NCBI GenBank assembly: GCA_012522705.1 | Contig: JAAYJY010000327.1 | Location: 1 to 5,656 of the forward strand | Length of the DNA stretch: 5,656 nucleotides | DNA from: Syntrophomonadaceae bacterium | GTDB taxonomy: Bacteria; Bacillota; Syntrophomonadia; Syntrophomonadales; Syntrophomonadaceae | Direction of reading: 5' to 3' | In this document: piece after piece, positions 1 through 4,913 of the stretch | How positions within the stretch are numbered: the first letter of the stretch is position 1 | Layout of the letters: every line of letters starts with the position of its first letter | The notes under the pieces: generated by a model | Databases searched by the model: none | What the model was told of the DNA's origin: nothing | The model's input: the letters and a program-made list of their open reading frames with translations, nothing else | Program-made: the position numbers and the translations under genes

Positions 1-171
1 CCGCATGGCAGTGTAAATAAATGCTTGTTAGATTGAATATAGACATTCATAGTATGCTTTTTGGTTAAGAAAAGCAGTTATCGTTGGAATATGGCATCGG
101 TGGAGCGATTTTCTGAGCTTTTGGAGACGCTAAACCAGTCGATGATAGCTGAAAATAGCGAGATAATTTTT
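1..171. other. 5' edge, no assignable gene
   Basis: No gene can be supported here. All three forward frames hit a stop within the first 36 bases, so any upstream gene (in relatives often recA or recX, which is outside knowledge and not visible here) ends at or before the window edge. A forward frame is open from about base 43 to the stop at 208-210 and contains an ATG at 91, but it lacks a ribosome binding site and runs straight through the terminator hairpin at 172-198, so it is not called. No convincing promoter pair was found. A TTGTTA at 25-30 has no well-placed -10 partner. Confidence 0.5.
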
Positions 172-198
172 AAGCCGGGTTTATACTCGGCTTTTCTT
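172..198 (+). terminator. Intrinsic terminator or leader attenuator upstream of rny
   Basis: An eight-pair stem AAGCCGGG (172-179) / CTCGGCTT (186-193), with one G-T wobble, closes a six-base loop and runs directly into the T-rich stretch TTTTCTT. This is the classic Rho-independent layout for + strand transcripts. It lies about 50 bases before the rny ribosome binding site. It may end the gene to the left, or act as an attenuator in a longer rny leader. No alternative upstream anti-terminator pairing was seen, which favours simple termination. Confidence 0.7.
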
Positions 199-220
199 AT
201 GGAAGCCTAATGGAAGCCCA
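199..220 (+). repeat. 11-base tandem duplication before rny
   Basis: Two head-to-tail copies, ATGGAAGCCTA (199-209) and ATGGAAGCCCA (210-220), differ at one base. They follow the terminator immediately. Each GGAAGCC core can pair, with two wobbles, to the GGCTTTT at 189-195 that forms the 3' side of the terminator stem and its T tract. Because these copies are transcribed after the terminator they are unlikely to be anti-terminators. This may be simple slippage duplication. Confidence 0.5.
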
Positions 221-247
221 TGTAATAACAGCAAATGACTACACGGC

Positions 248-257
248 AAGGAGGTGA
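248..257 (+). promoter_or_regulatory. Perfect Shine-Dalgarno of rny; it argues for an ATT start
   Basis: AAGGAGGTGA is a full match to the 3' end of 16S rRNA. It overlaps the GTG at 254-256, the only conventional start available before the membrane segment, so that GTG cannot use it and has no other Shine-Dalgarno upstream. The in-frame codon at a normal distance is ATT at 263-265, eight bases after GGAGG. The previous in-frame stop is TGA at 236-238, and the next in-frame ATG (341) would remove the membrane anchor. Confidence 0.65.
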
Positions 258-1801
258 ATCAGATTAATACCGAAGTATTTGTATTTGAGATTCTGGCTTT
301 GCTTATCGGTTTGGGTATCGGTTATTGGGTACGCAGAAATATGGCCGAGAGCAAATTGGGAAGTGCCGAGGAACAAGCCGCCCGCACCATCGAGGAGGCT
401 GTAAAGGAAGGTGAAGCCAGGAAGAAGGAACTGTTGCTGGAAGCCAAAGACGAGATCCACCAGAGTCGTCAGGAAGCGGAAAAGGATCAGCGGGACAGGC
501 GCAGAGATCTTGACCGACTGGAAAGAAGGATCCTGCAAAAAGAGGAACTAGTAGATAAGAAAACCGAGAACATGGAGAAGAAGGAACATATCCTGCTGCA
601 AAAAGAGAAGGATGTCGACAAGTCGCAGGAGGATGTAAAGATGGTCCTGACCCAGCAGTTAAAGGAATTGGAAAGGCTGTCGGGACTGACCAGCGAGGCG
701 GCCAAGGAGTTGCTGCTGGCTAATGTAGAAAATGAGATCCGGCAGGAAACTGCTATTATGATCAGAAATTTAGAAGGCGAAGCCAAGGAAGAGGCGGACA
801 AGAAAGCCAAAAATATAATCTCCCTGGCTATTCAGAAATGTGCTGCAGACGTTGTATCGGAAACTACTGTTTCCGTGGTAGCTCTGCCCAATGATGAAAT
901 GAAAGGGCGGATCATTGGCCGTGAAGGCCGTAATATCAGAACATTTGAGACTCTTTCAGGAGTCGACCTGATAATTGACGATACCCCGGAAGCAGTTATC
1001 CTGTCCTCCTTCGACCCGGTGCGGCGGGAAATTGCCCGGGTCGCCCTTGAAAACCTGGTATCGGATGGGAGGATCCATCCCGCCCGTATCGAGGAAATGA
1101 TCGATAAATCCAAGACCCAGATCGATCAGCAACTAAGGGAACTGGGGGAACAAGCCGCCTTTGACGTCGGTGTGCACGGGTTGCATCCAGAGTTGATCAG
1201 ACTGCTGGGGCGCCTAAAATACCGGACCAGTTACGGGCAGAATGTGCTGAAGCATTCCATCGAGGTATCACACCTGGCAGGAATCATGGCCGCTGAATTG
1301 GACGTGGACATTGTGCTCGCCAAACGGGCCGGATTGCTGCACGACATAGGCAAAGCAGTCGACCACGAGGTAGTTGGACCTCACGTAGAGATAGGGGTCG
1401 ATTTAGCCAAGAAGTACCGGGAAACCAAGGAGGTAATCCATGGCATCGAAGCTCATCATGGGGATATTGAACCGCAGACTATAGAAGCTGTACTGGTTCA
1501 AGCTGCTGATGCCATCTCCGCCTCTCGCCCAGGAGCCCGCCGTGAGACACTGGAGTCTTACATCAAGAGGCTGGAGAAACTGGAAAACCTGGCCAACGGT
1601 TTTGATGGCGTTGACAAATCCTTTGCCATCCAAGCGGGCCGGGAGATAAGGATCATGGTTAAACCCGAACAGATAGATGACCTGGGCACGATAACCCTGG
1701 TTAAGAATATAGCTCGCCAAATCGAACAGGAACTGGATTACCCAGGACAAATAAAGGTAATAGTTATCAGGGAGACTAGATCGGTGGAATTGGCCAAATA
1801 A
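254..1801 (+). CDS. rny: Ribonuclease Y (membrane-anchored endoribonuclease, HD superfamily)
   Basis: RNase Y makes the initiating endonucleolytic cuts in mRNA decay in many Firmicutes and acts at the inner face of the membrane. Counted from GTG 254 the protein has 515 residues, close to the usual ~520. In order it shows a single N-terminal membrane segment (about 8-26); a long charged coiled coil (about 30-190); a KH RNA-binding domain with the GREG loop at 222-225 in a conserved KGRIIGREGRNIRT stretch; an HD domain (about 330-430) with the metal-binding His-Asp pair at 363-364 (LLHDIGKAVDHE) and HHGD at 401-404; and a conserved C-terminal domain ending in VIRETRSVELAK. No active-site residue looks lost. 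The start is uncertain: the perfect Shine-Dalgarno overlaps GTG 254 and points to ATT at 263, which would give 512 residues. A terminator-like hairpin follows the stop by about 30 bases. Identification is very secure; only the start is open. Confidence 0.97.
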   Translation: MNQINTEVFVFEILALLIGLGIGYWVRRNMAESKLGSAEEQAARTIEEAVKEGEARKKELLLEAKDEIHQSRQEAEKDQRDRRRDLDRLERRILQKEELVDKKTENMEKKEHILLQKEKDVDKSQEDVKMVLTQQLKELERLSGLTSEAAKELLLANVENEIRQETAIMIRNLEGEAKEEADKKAKNIISLAIQKCAADVVSETTVSVVALPNDEMKGRIIGREGRNIRTFETLSGVDLIIDDTPEAVILSSFDPVRREIARVALENLVSDGRIHPARIEEMIDKSKTQIDQQLRELGEQAAFDVGVHGLHPELIRLLGRLKYRTSYGQNVLKHSIEVSHLAGIMAAELDVDIVLAKRAGLLHDIGKAVDHEVVGPHVEIGVDLAKKYRETKEVIHGIEAHHGDIEPQTIEAVLVQAADAISASRPGARRETLESYIKRLEKLENLANGFDGVDKSFAIQAGREIRIMVKPEQIDDLGTITLVKNIARQIEQELDYPGQIKVIVIRETRSVELAK

Positions 1802-1830
1802 AGTCCAAATCAGGTAAAATTCAGATTGTC

Positions 1831-1876
1831 AGGCCCGTCGGAGAGTGTGTTATACTCATCGACGGGTCTATTCATT
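1831..1876 (+). terminator. Terminator-like hairpin after rny
   Basis: The outer stem of ten pairs joins AGGCCCGTCG (1831-1840) to CGACGGGTCT (1860-1869) with one G-T wobble. After a G-T pair and one mismatch the stem continues as GAGTGT (1843-1848) with ATACTC (1852-1857) and a three-base loop. The following bases TCTATTCATT are only moderately T-rich, so termination may be inefficient. Position just past the rny stop supports a role in ending or protecting the 3' end of the rny transcript. Confidence 0.6.
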
Positions 1877-1936
1877 AACAGGGGACTGGAAAACGGCCTC
1901 ACCCGCGCGGCCATTAAATTGTAAAGACTTGCTCGA

Positions 1937-1994
1937 GGGTATGCATAATATATTGGCGGACGTTAAGGGATAGCTAGTATATTAATGTATACCC
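1937..1994. repeat. Long 58-base inverted repeat (21-pair hairpin), function unknown
   Basis: The left arm starts GGGTATGCATAATATA (1937-1952) and the right arm ends TATATTAATGTATACCC (1978-1994). They pair over their full length with one bulged A (1985) and one G-T wobble. The pairing continues inward through 1953-1957 with 1973-1977, including two more wobbles. In total there are 21 pairs around a 15-base loop (1958-1972). Neither strand has a T-rich tail after the stem, so this is not a normal terminator. It could be an RNA structure, a symmetrical protein-binding site, or the remnant of a small inverted-repeat element. The A+T-rich core also contains -10-like sequences. Confidence 0.7.
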
Positions 1995-2158
1995 CATAGC
2001 GGCAAATTGGGCTGTTTCAGTGGCCTGGCACCTGCCCGCGACGGTGAATAACCAATCTAACTCTTAATATGGTTTAATTTACATGGGTCAGAAAGCAGGA
2101 AAACAGGCCGTTCTTCCTGAAATTCTAAGTTATTTTGAGAAAAGGAGACGATATTTTT

Positions 2159-2650
2159 ATGGAGATGGAGTCTGGTTTGGATGCGCTGGTGTCGGCTTTT
2201 TTACGCCATGTCGAACTTAGCGCGGTAAAATATGATTCTGTGCGGGATATCATTAAAATAGAGGTTGCATTGAATACTAGTCTGACGTTACAAGAGGGCA
2301 ACCGCTTTATCGATGAATGCCAAAAAAGCATGGCTCTTTTCTACCGGATGAAAAAATTGGATCCGATACATATTAGTCTGAAACTGATCGATCACGCCGG
2401 CATCACCATATTAAGGCTGTATCGCGACAGTCAAACCCTGGTCGAAGAAGAGATGGAACTCTTCATCCATTTGCTGAGGCAAAAATTTGCATCATGGCTG
2501 ATAAGAGACGATAATGATATGGTTACTGCTACTTTCCTGAACGGAGATGAGAAAAAGCAGGTTTTGAATAAAATCAAATCTGGAAAGGAATCCTTTCATA
2601 ACTTTTTTGTCTATCGCGATCAGGGCCGGGTGTTTGTCTTCAACCGTTGA
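2159..2650 (+). CDS. Hypothetical protein between rny and ymdB
   Basis: I do not recognise this 163-residue family. ATG 2159 is chosen because AAAAGGAG lies at 2140-2147, eleven bases upstream; a second in-frame ATG at 2165 is possible and an upstream in-frame TTG at 2135 lies before the binding site. The product has no signal peptide, no membrane segment and no cysteine pair or metal motif that stands out. By eye it alternates helices (about 5-22, 47-68, 92-112, 130-141) with strands (about 30-40, 71-80, 83-90, 118-126, 145-163), so it is probably a soluble alpha/beta protein. The stop lies 18 bases before the ymdB start and the ymdB Shine-Dalgarno follows the stop directly, so the two are almost certainly cotranscribed. 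G+C is about 42% by hand count, against about 54% in the opening of ymdB. The function is unknown. Location suggests an accessory to RNA turnover or signalling, which is inference only. Confidence 0.85.
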   Translation: MEMESGLDALVSAFLRHVELSAVKYDSVRDIIKIEVALNTSLTLQEGNRFIDECQKSMALFYRMKKLDPIHISLKLIDHAGITILRLYRDSQTLVEEEMELFIHLLRQKFASWLIRDDNDMVTATFLNGDEKKQVLNKIKSGKESFHNFFVYRDQGRVFVFNR

Positions 2651-2668
2651 TTTGGAGGTACTTGTCAG

Positions 2669-3451
2669 TTGAATATTCTATTCATTGGGGATATCGTCGG
2701 GCGTCCCGGTCGGGCCATCATTAAGGGGCTATTGCCCCGACTGCAACAGGAGAACAATATTGATTTTACCATTGCCAATGCAGAAAATGCAGCCGGCGGA
2801 CGAGGCCTGACCAGTGATGTGAAGGATGAACTGCTGGGTGCCGGCATAGATGTGCTGACCATGGGTAACCATGTTTGGGACAATAAAAACATCTTCAGCT
2901 TTATCGACGATGAGCCCCGCCTGATACGGCCGGCCAACTATCCCGGTCCCTGTCCCGGACAAGGCTATCATGTCTACCAGGTCGGCTTCAACCAGAGGAT
3001 AGCGGTAATAAATGTCTCCGGCCGCATGTTCCTGCCCCCGCTGGACTGTCCCTTTCAGGCAGTCCGCGATATTCTGAGAGATCTTGGTGATTCCCCTGAC
3101 TACATCTTAATCGATGTTCATGCCGAGGCTACGTCGGAAAAACTGGCCATGGGGTACCATTTTGACGGTCAGGTATCAGCCGTCTTGGGCACTCATACCC
3201 ACATTCAGACCTCTGACGAGAGAATCCTGCCCAACGGCACCGCCTATATAACCGACCTGGGAATGACTGGGCCGAGCCACTCGGTTTTGGGAATGGAGAT
3301 CAACCCCATCATAGAGAAATTTTTGACCGGACGCCCGGCCAGATTCGAAGTAGCCGGGGGTCCGGCGCAGATGCAAGGAGTTATTATTGAATTGGATGAA
3401 CATAGGGGGCGAGCCATCTGCATCAAGAGAATCTCCTTGGCGATGGAATGA
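2669..3451 (+). CDS. ymdB: YmdB-type metallophosphoesterase (2',3'-cyclic nucleotide phosphodiesterase)
   Basis: Its Bacillus subtilis homologue hydrolyses 2',3'-cyclic nucleotides and controls the switch toward biofilm formation. The 260 residues match the usual length (~264). Dinuclear metal-site motifs appear in family order: GDIVGRPGR with Asp8; NAENAAGGRGL with Glu39, equivalent to the catalytic Glu39 of the Bacillus protein; GNHVWD with Asn67 and His68; DVHAEATSEK with His151; GTHTHIQT with His176 and His178; then ITDLGMTGP. The NAENA motif has Ala where NGENA is common, a conservative change. Translation starts at TTG 2669, ten bases after GGAGG (2654-2658). The nearer TTG at 2662 is out of frame. 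It follows the hypothetical gene in one apparent operon. No clear intrinsic terminator follows, only an A+T-rich spacer carrying the spoVS promoter. Identification is firm; substrate is from family knowledge. Confidence 0.95.
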   Translation: MNILFIGDIVGRPGRAIIKGLLPRLQQENNIDFTIANAENAAGGRGLTSDVKDELLGAGIDVLTMGNHVWDNKNIFSFIDDEPRLIRPANYPGPCPGQGYHVYQVGFNQRIAVINVSGRMFLPPLDCPFQAVRDILRDLGDSPDYILIDVHAEATSEKLAMGYHFDGQVSAVLGTHTHIQTSDERILPNGTAYITDLGMTGPSHSVLGMEINPIIEKFLTGRPARFEVAGGPAQMQGVIIELDEHRGRAICIKRISLAME

Positions 3452-3495
3452 TTGTTACCATTATAATGAAAATATGCCATTGTTATAAATAAAAA

Positions 3496-3522
3496 AGAGG
3501 AATTAGTGAATATACTCCGAAT
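3496..3522 (+). promoter_or_regulatory. Sigma-H-type promoter for spoVS
   Basis: AGAGGAATT (3496-3504) matches every position of the sigma-H -35 consensus RnAGGAwWW. After an eleven-base spacer, TCCGAAT (3516-3522) matches the -10 consensus RnnGAAT at all fixed positions except the leading purine. Spacing of 11-12 is the normal value. Bacillus spoVS is known to be sigma-H dependent, so position, sequence and gene agree. Predicted transcription starts near 3529-3531, giving a leader of about 60 bases. No equally good sigma-A pair was found: TATAAT at 3462-3467 has only TTGGCG at a long 19-base spacing. Confidence 0.72.
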
Positions 3523-3527
3523 ATACT
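3508..3527 (+). repeat. Two 9-base direct repeats inside the spoVS promoter
   Basis: GAATATACT occurs at 3508-3516 and again at 3519-3527, an 11-base period close to one helical turn. The second copy carries the GAAT of the predicted sigma-H -10 element and the first fills the spacer. It could be a regulator site contacted on one face of the DNA, or a duplicated -10 element. Confidence 0.55.
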
Positions 3528-3539
3528 TTTGTAGAGCAA

Positions 3540-3582
3540 CCTTTTTCAATTTGCATTACGAAAGCTTTTTTATTGAAGGAGG
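3540..3582 (+). promoter_or_regulatory. Leader helix that can mask the spoVS ribosome binding site
   Basis: CCTTTTTCAAT (3540-3550) can pair with ATTGAAGGAGG (3572-3582) over eleven consecutive positions, nine Watson-Crick and two G-U, enclosing a 21-base loop. The right arm contains the whole Shine-Dalgarno AAGGAGG (3576-3582) that lies eight bases before ATG 3591. If the transcript starts near 3530 the complete helix is in the mRNA. The pairing is seen in the sequence; a regulatory role is inference. Confidence 0.45.
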
Positions 3583-3590
3583 CCCATTAC

Positions 3591-3851
3591 ATGGAAGTAT
3601 TGAAAGTATCAGCTAAATCCAGTCCGAATTCGGTTGCAGGCGCCTTAGCCGGAGTGCTTCGGGAAAAAGGAGCGGCAGAGATCCAGGCGATCGGTGCGGG
3701 GGCGATCAATCAGTCCATCAAAGCCATAGCCATAGCCCGTGGGTTTGTGGCACCCAGCGGAATGGACTTGATTTGCATCCCGGCTTTCACCGATATCATC
3801 ATTGATAACGAAGAAAGGACCGCCATCAAACTGATCGTTGAACCCAGGTAA
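3591..3851 (+). CDS. spoVS: Stage V sporulation protein S
   Basis: SpoVS is a small cytoplasmic protein needed for spore coat assembly and late sporulation in Bacillus, also reported to influence septation; structures of homologues show an Alba-like fold. The product is 86 residues, exactly the Bacillus length. It keeps the hallmark segments: VSAKSSPNSVAGALAGVLRE (6-25, last position written as the family residue), GAAEIQAIGAGAINQ, AIARGFVAPSG, DLICIPAFTDI and the C-terminal ERTAIKLIVEPR. ATG 3591 is chosen over an upstream in-frame TTG (3573) because AAGGAGG at 3576-3582 lies between them and because it gives the conserved MEVLKVS start. The gene has its own sigma-H-type promoter and is followed 37 bases later by a strong terminator, so it is probably transcribed largely alone. 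It is among the most confident calls in the window and marks the organism as a likely spore former, though SpoVS homologues also occur in some non-spore-formers. Confidence 0.98.
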   Translation: MEVLKVSAKSSPNSVAGALAGVLREKGAAEIQAIGAGAINQSIKAIAIARGFVAPSGMDLICIPAFTDIIIDNEERTAIKLIVEPR

Positions 3852-3888
3852 GCCGTCATCCTTTGTGATAATAAATTACCGCTGTAAC

Positions 3889-3917
3889 GCAAAACCTGCT
3901 GGTGAAGCAGGTTTTTT
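3889..3917 (+). terminator. Strong intrinsic terminator of spoVS
   Basis: A perfect ten-pair stem AAAACCTGCT (3891-3900) / AGCAGGTTTT (3906-3915) closes a five-base loop GGTGA and ends in six consecutive T (3912-3917). It starts about 40 bases after the spoVS stop and finishes 39 bases before the dipeptidase start, leaving little room for a separate downstream promoter. Confidence 0.92.
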
Positions 3918-3956
3918 GCTATGCCCGTTACGGGAAAACCGAAAGGAGATCAATCA

Positions 3957-4907
3957 GTGTATTTGATAGATTTGCATTGTGACACCATTTCCCATCTTTA
4001 CAAAACCGGAGCCGCACTTAGGTCCAACCAGGCTCAATACGATCTCGTTAGGGCCCGGGCGGCCGGCGTGAGTCTTCAGTTTTTTGCCATGTTCACCCGG
4101 CCCGCGGAAAGCAACACCTGTTTGCGCGAGGTCTTGAAACAACTGGATCGCTATTGGCTGGAAATCGATAATAACAGTACCGAACTATACCCGATACTCC
4201 AGCGGAATGATCTCAGCAACGCCCAAAGCCAGGATAAAATCGGCTGTTTGCTGCACCTGGAAGGAGCCGAATGCCTGGGTGGCGATCTGGAGATATTGAG
4301 GGTCTTGCAGCGCAGCGGACTGCGCAGCATGGGCCTGACCTGGAATGACCGCAACCTGTTGGCGGATGGGGGAGGGGAAGGAGCCCGCGCCGGAGGACTG
4401 AGCCGTAAAGGGCGCCAAACTATTCAAGAAATGGACCGGTTAGGCATCCTTTTGGATCTGGCCCATATCTCGACTGCTTCTTACTACCAGGCTTTGGAAC
4501 TCTACCCCAAACCAGTCCTGGTCACCCATGCCAATGCCCGGGCCCTTTGTCCCCACTGGCGCAATCTGGATGACGAGCAGCTTAAAGCCCTGGCTCAAAA
4601 AGGAGGGGTGGTGGGCATAACCCAGGTGAACGACTTCATTAAAGAGGGTGGCTTCGCGACCATCGAAGATATGCTCGATCATATAGTCTATATTTCCGAT
4701 CTGGTGGGAGTGGAACACGTAGGCCTGGGTTCGGATTTTGACGGGGCCGATGACATGGTTTTGGAGGAAGTAAGCCAATACGCCAGGATGCCAGATTTGT
4801 TAGCCCGCAGAGGATTCGCGCTTCGCGAAATAGAAATGATTCTGGGCGGGAATGCGGTGCGAGTCATAACCGCAGTACTGCCTGAAGGGATCATCGGAAA
4901 GGATTAG
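3957..4907 (+). CDS. Membrane-dipeptidase family (M19) zinc dipeptidase
   Basis: Family M19 enzymes are di-zinc TIM-barrel hydrolases that cleave dipeptides, often including a D-residue at the C-terminal side. GTG 3957 is chosen because AAAGGAG at 3942-3948 lies eight bases upstream and the product then begins MYLIDLHCDT, the typical family opening. An in-frame ATG at 3921 lies before that binding site and abuts the terminator. The 316 residues match the ~300-320 of bacterial members. Metal ligands are all visible: His7 and Asp9 (LHCD), bridging Glu102 (LHLEG), His170 (LAHIS) and His191 (VTHANARAL), plus the substrate-binding Asp260 in GLGSDFDG. There is no signal peptide or membrane segment, so it is probably cytoplasmic. 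It sits after a strong terminator with no evident promoter, and the next gene begins seven bases after its stop. The role may be peptide salvage or cell-wall dipeptide recycling; the substrate is unknown. Confidence 0.93.
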   Translation: MYLIDLHCDTISHLYKTGAALRSNQAQYDLVRARAAGVSLQFFAMFTRPAESNTCLREVLKQLDRYWLEIDNNSTELYPILQRNDLSNAQSQDKIGCLLHLEGAECLGGDLEILRVLQRSGLRSMGLTWNDRNLLADGGGEGARAGGLSRKGRQTIQEMDRLGILLDLAHISTASYYQALELYPKPVLVTHANARALCPHWRNLDDEQLKALAQKGGVVGITQVNDFIKEGGFATIEDMLDHIVYISDLVGVEHVGLGSDFDGADDMVLEEVSQYARMPDLLARRGFALREIEMILGGNAVRVITAVLPEGIIGKD

Positions 4908-4913
4908 ATTTTC

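Larger units (their letters stand above)
1802..2134. other. 333-base gap between rny and the hypothetical gene
   Basis: No open frame here looks coding. The gap holds two inverted repeats, described separately (1831-1869 and 1937-1994), and the untranslated leader of the next gene. Promoter candidates are weak: TTGGCG (1953-1958) with TAGTAT (1975-1980) at 16-base spacing, or with TATATT (1978-1983) at 19. These lie inside the second inverted repeat. A short inverted pair CAGGAA (2096-2101) / TTCCTG (2114-2119) sits just before the next ribosome binding site. There is no T-rich tail after the second hairpin, so the gap is not simply a terminator region. No tRNA or known riboswitch pattern was recognised. 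Confidence 0.5.

Noticed and set aside
91..210. A 39-codon forward frame (ATG 91 to TAA 208-210; open back to about 43).
   Set aside because: There is no ribosome binding site before ATG 91 or TTG 61, and the frame runs through a strong intrinsic terminator hairpin. Its product resembles nothing I know. It is probably chance.
239..538. Reverse-strand open frames opposite rny and the other genes.
   Set aside because: They mirror strongly conserved coding sequence on the + strand, lack ribosome binding sites and show no recognisable family.
2020..2035. TGGCCTGGCACCTG resembles the palindromic GTGCCAGGCAC-type repeats seen in some Firmicutes spacers.
   Set aside because: The symmetry is imperfect and there is a single copy in the window, so a repeat-family claim cannot be supported.
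2209..2215. TGTCGAA, a match to the core of the Spo0A box.
   Set aside because: It lies inside the hypothetical coding sequence, about 50 bases past the start codon, with no promoter nearby. A seven-base match is expected by chance.
3459..3468. CATTATAATG palindrome containing TATAAT after ymdB.
   Set aside because: There is no acceptable -35 at 16-18 bases, and the surroundings are A+T-rich, so the match is cheap. The sigma-H element downstream explains the gene better.
4362..4382. G-rich run within the dipeptidase gene that could suggest a G-quadruplex.
   Set aside because: Two of the four G runs are only two bases long and the segment encodes a normal glycine-rich loop (ADGGGEGARAGG).
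4815..4829. TTCGCG / CGCGAA hairpin with a three-base loop inside the dipeptidase gene.
   Set aside because: The stem has only six pairs in coding sequence, with no T tract, and is explained by the codons present.
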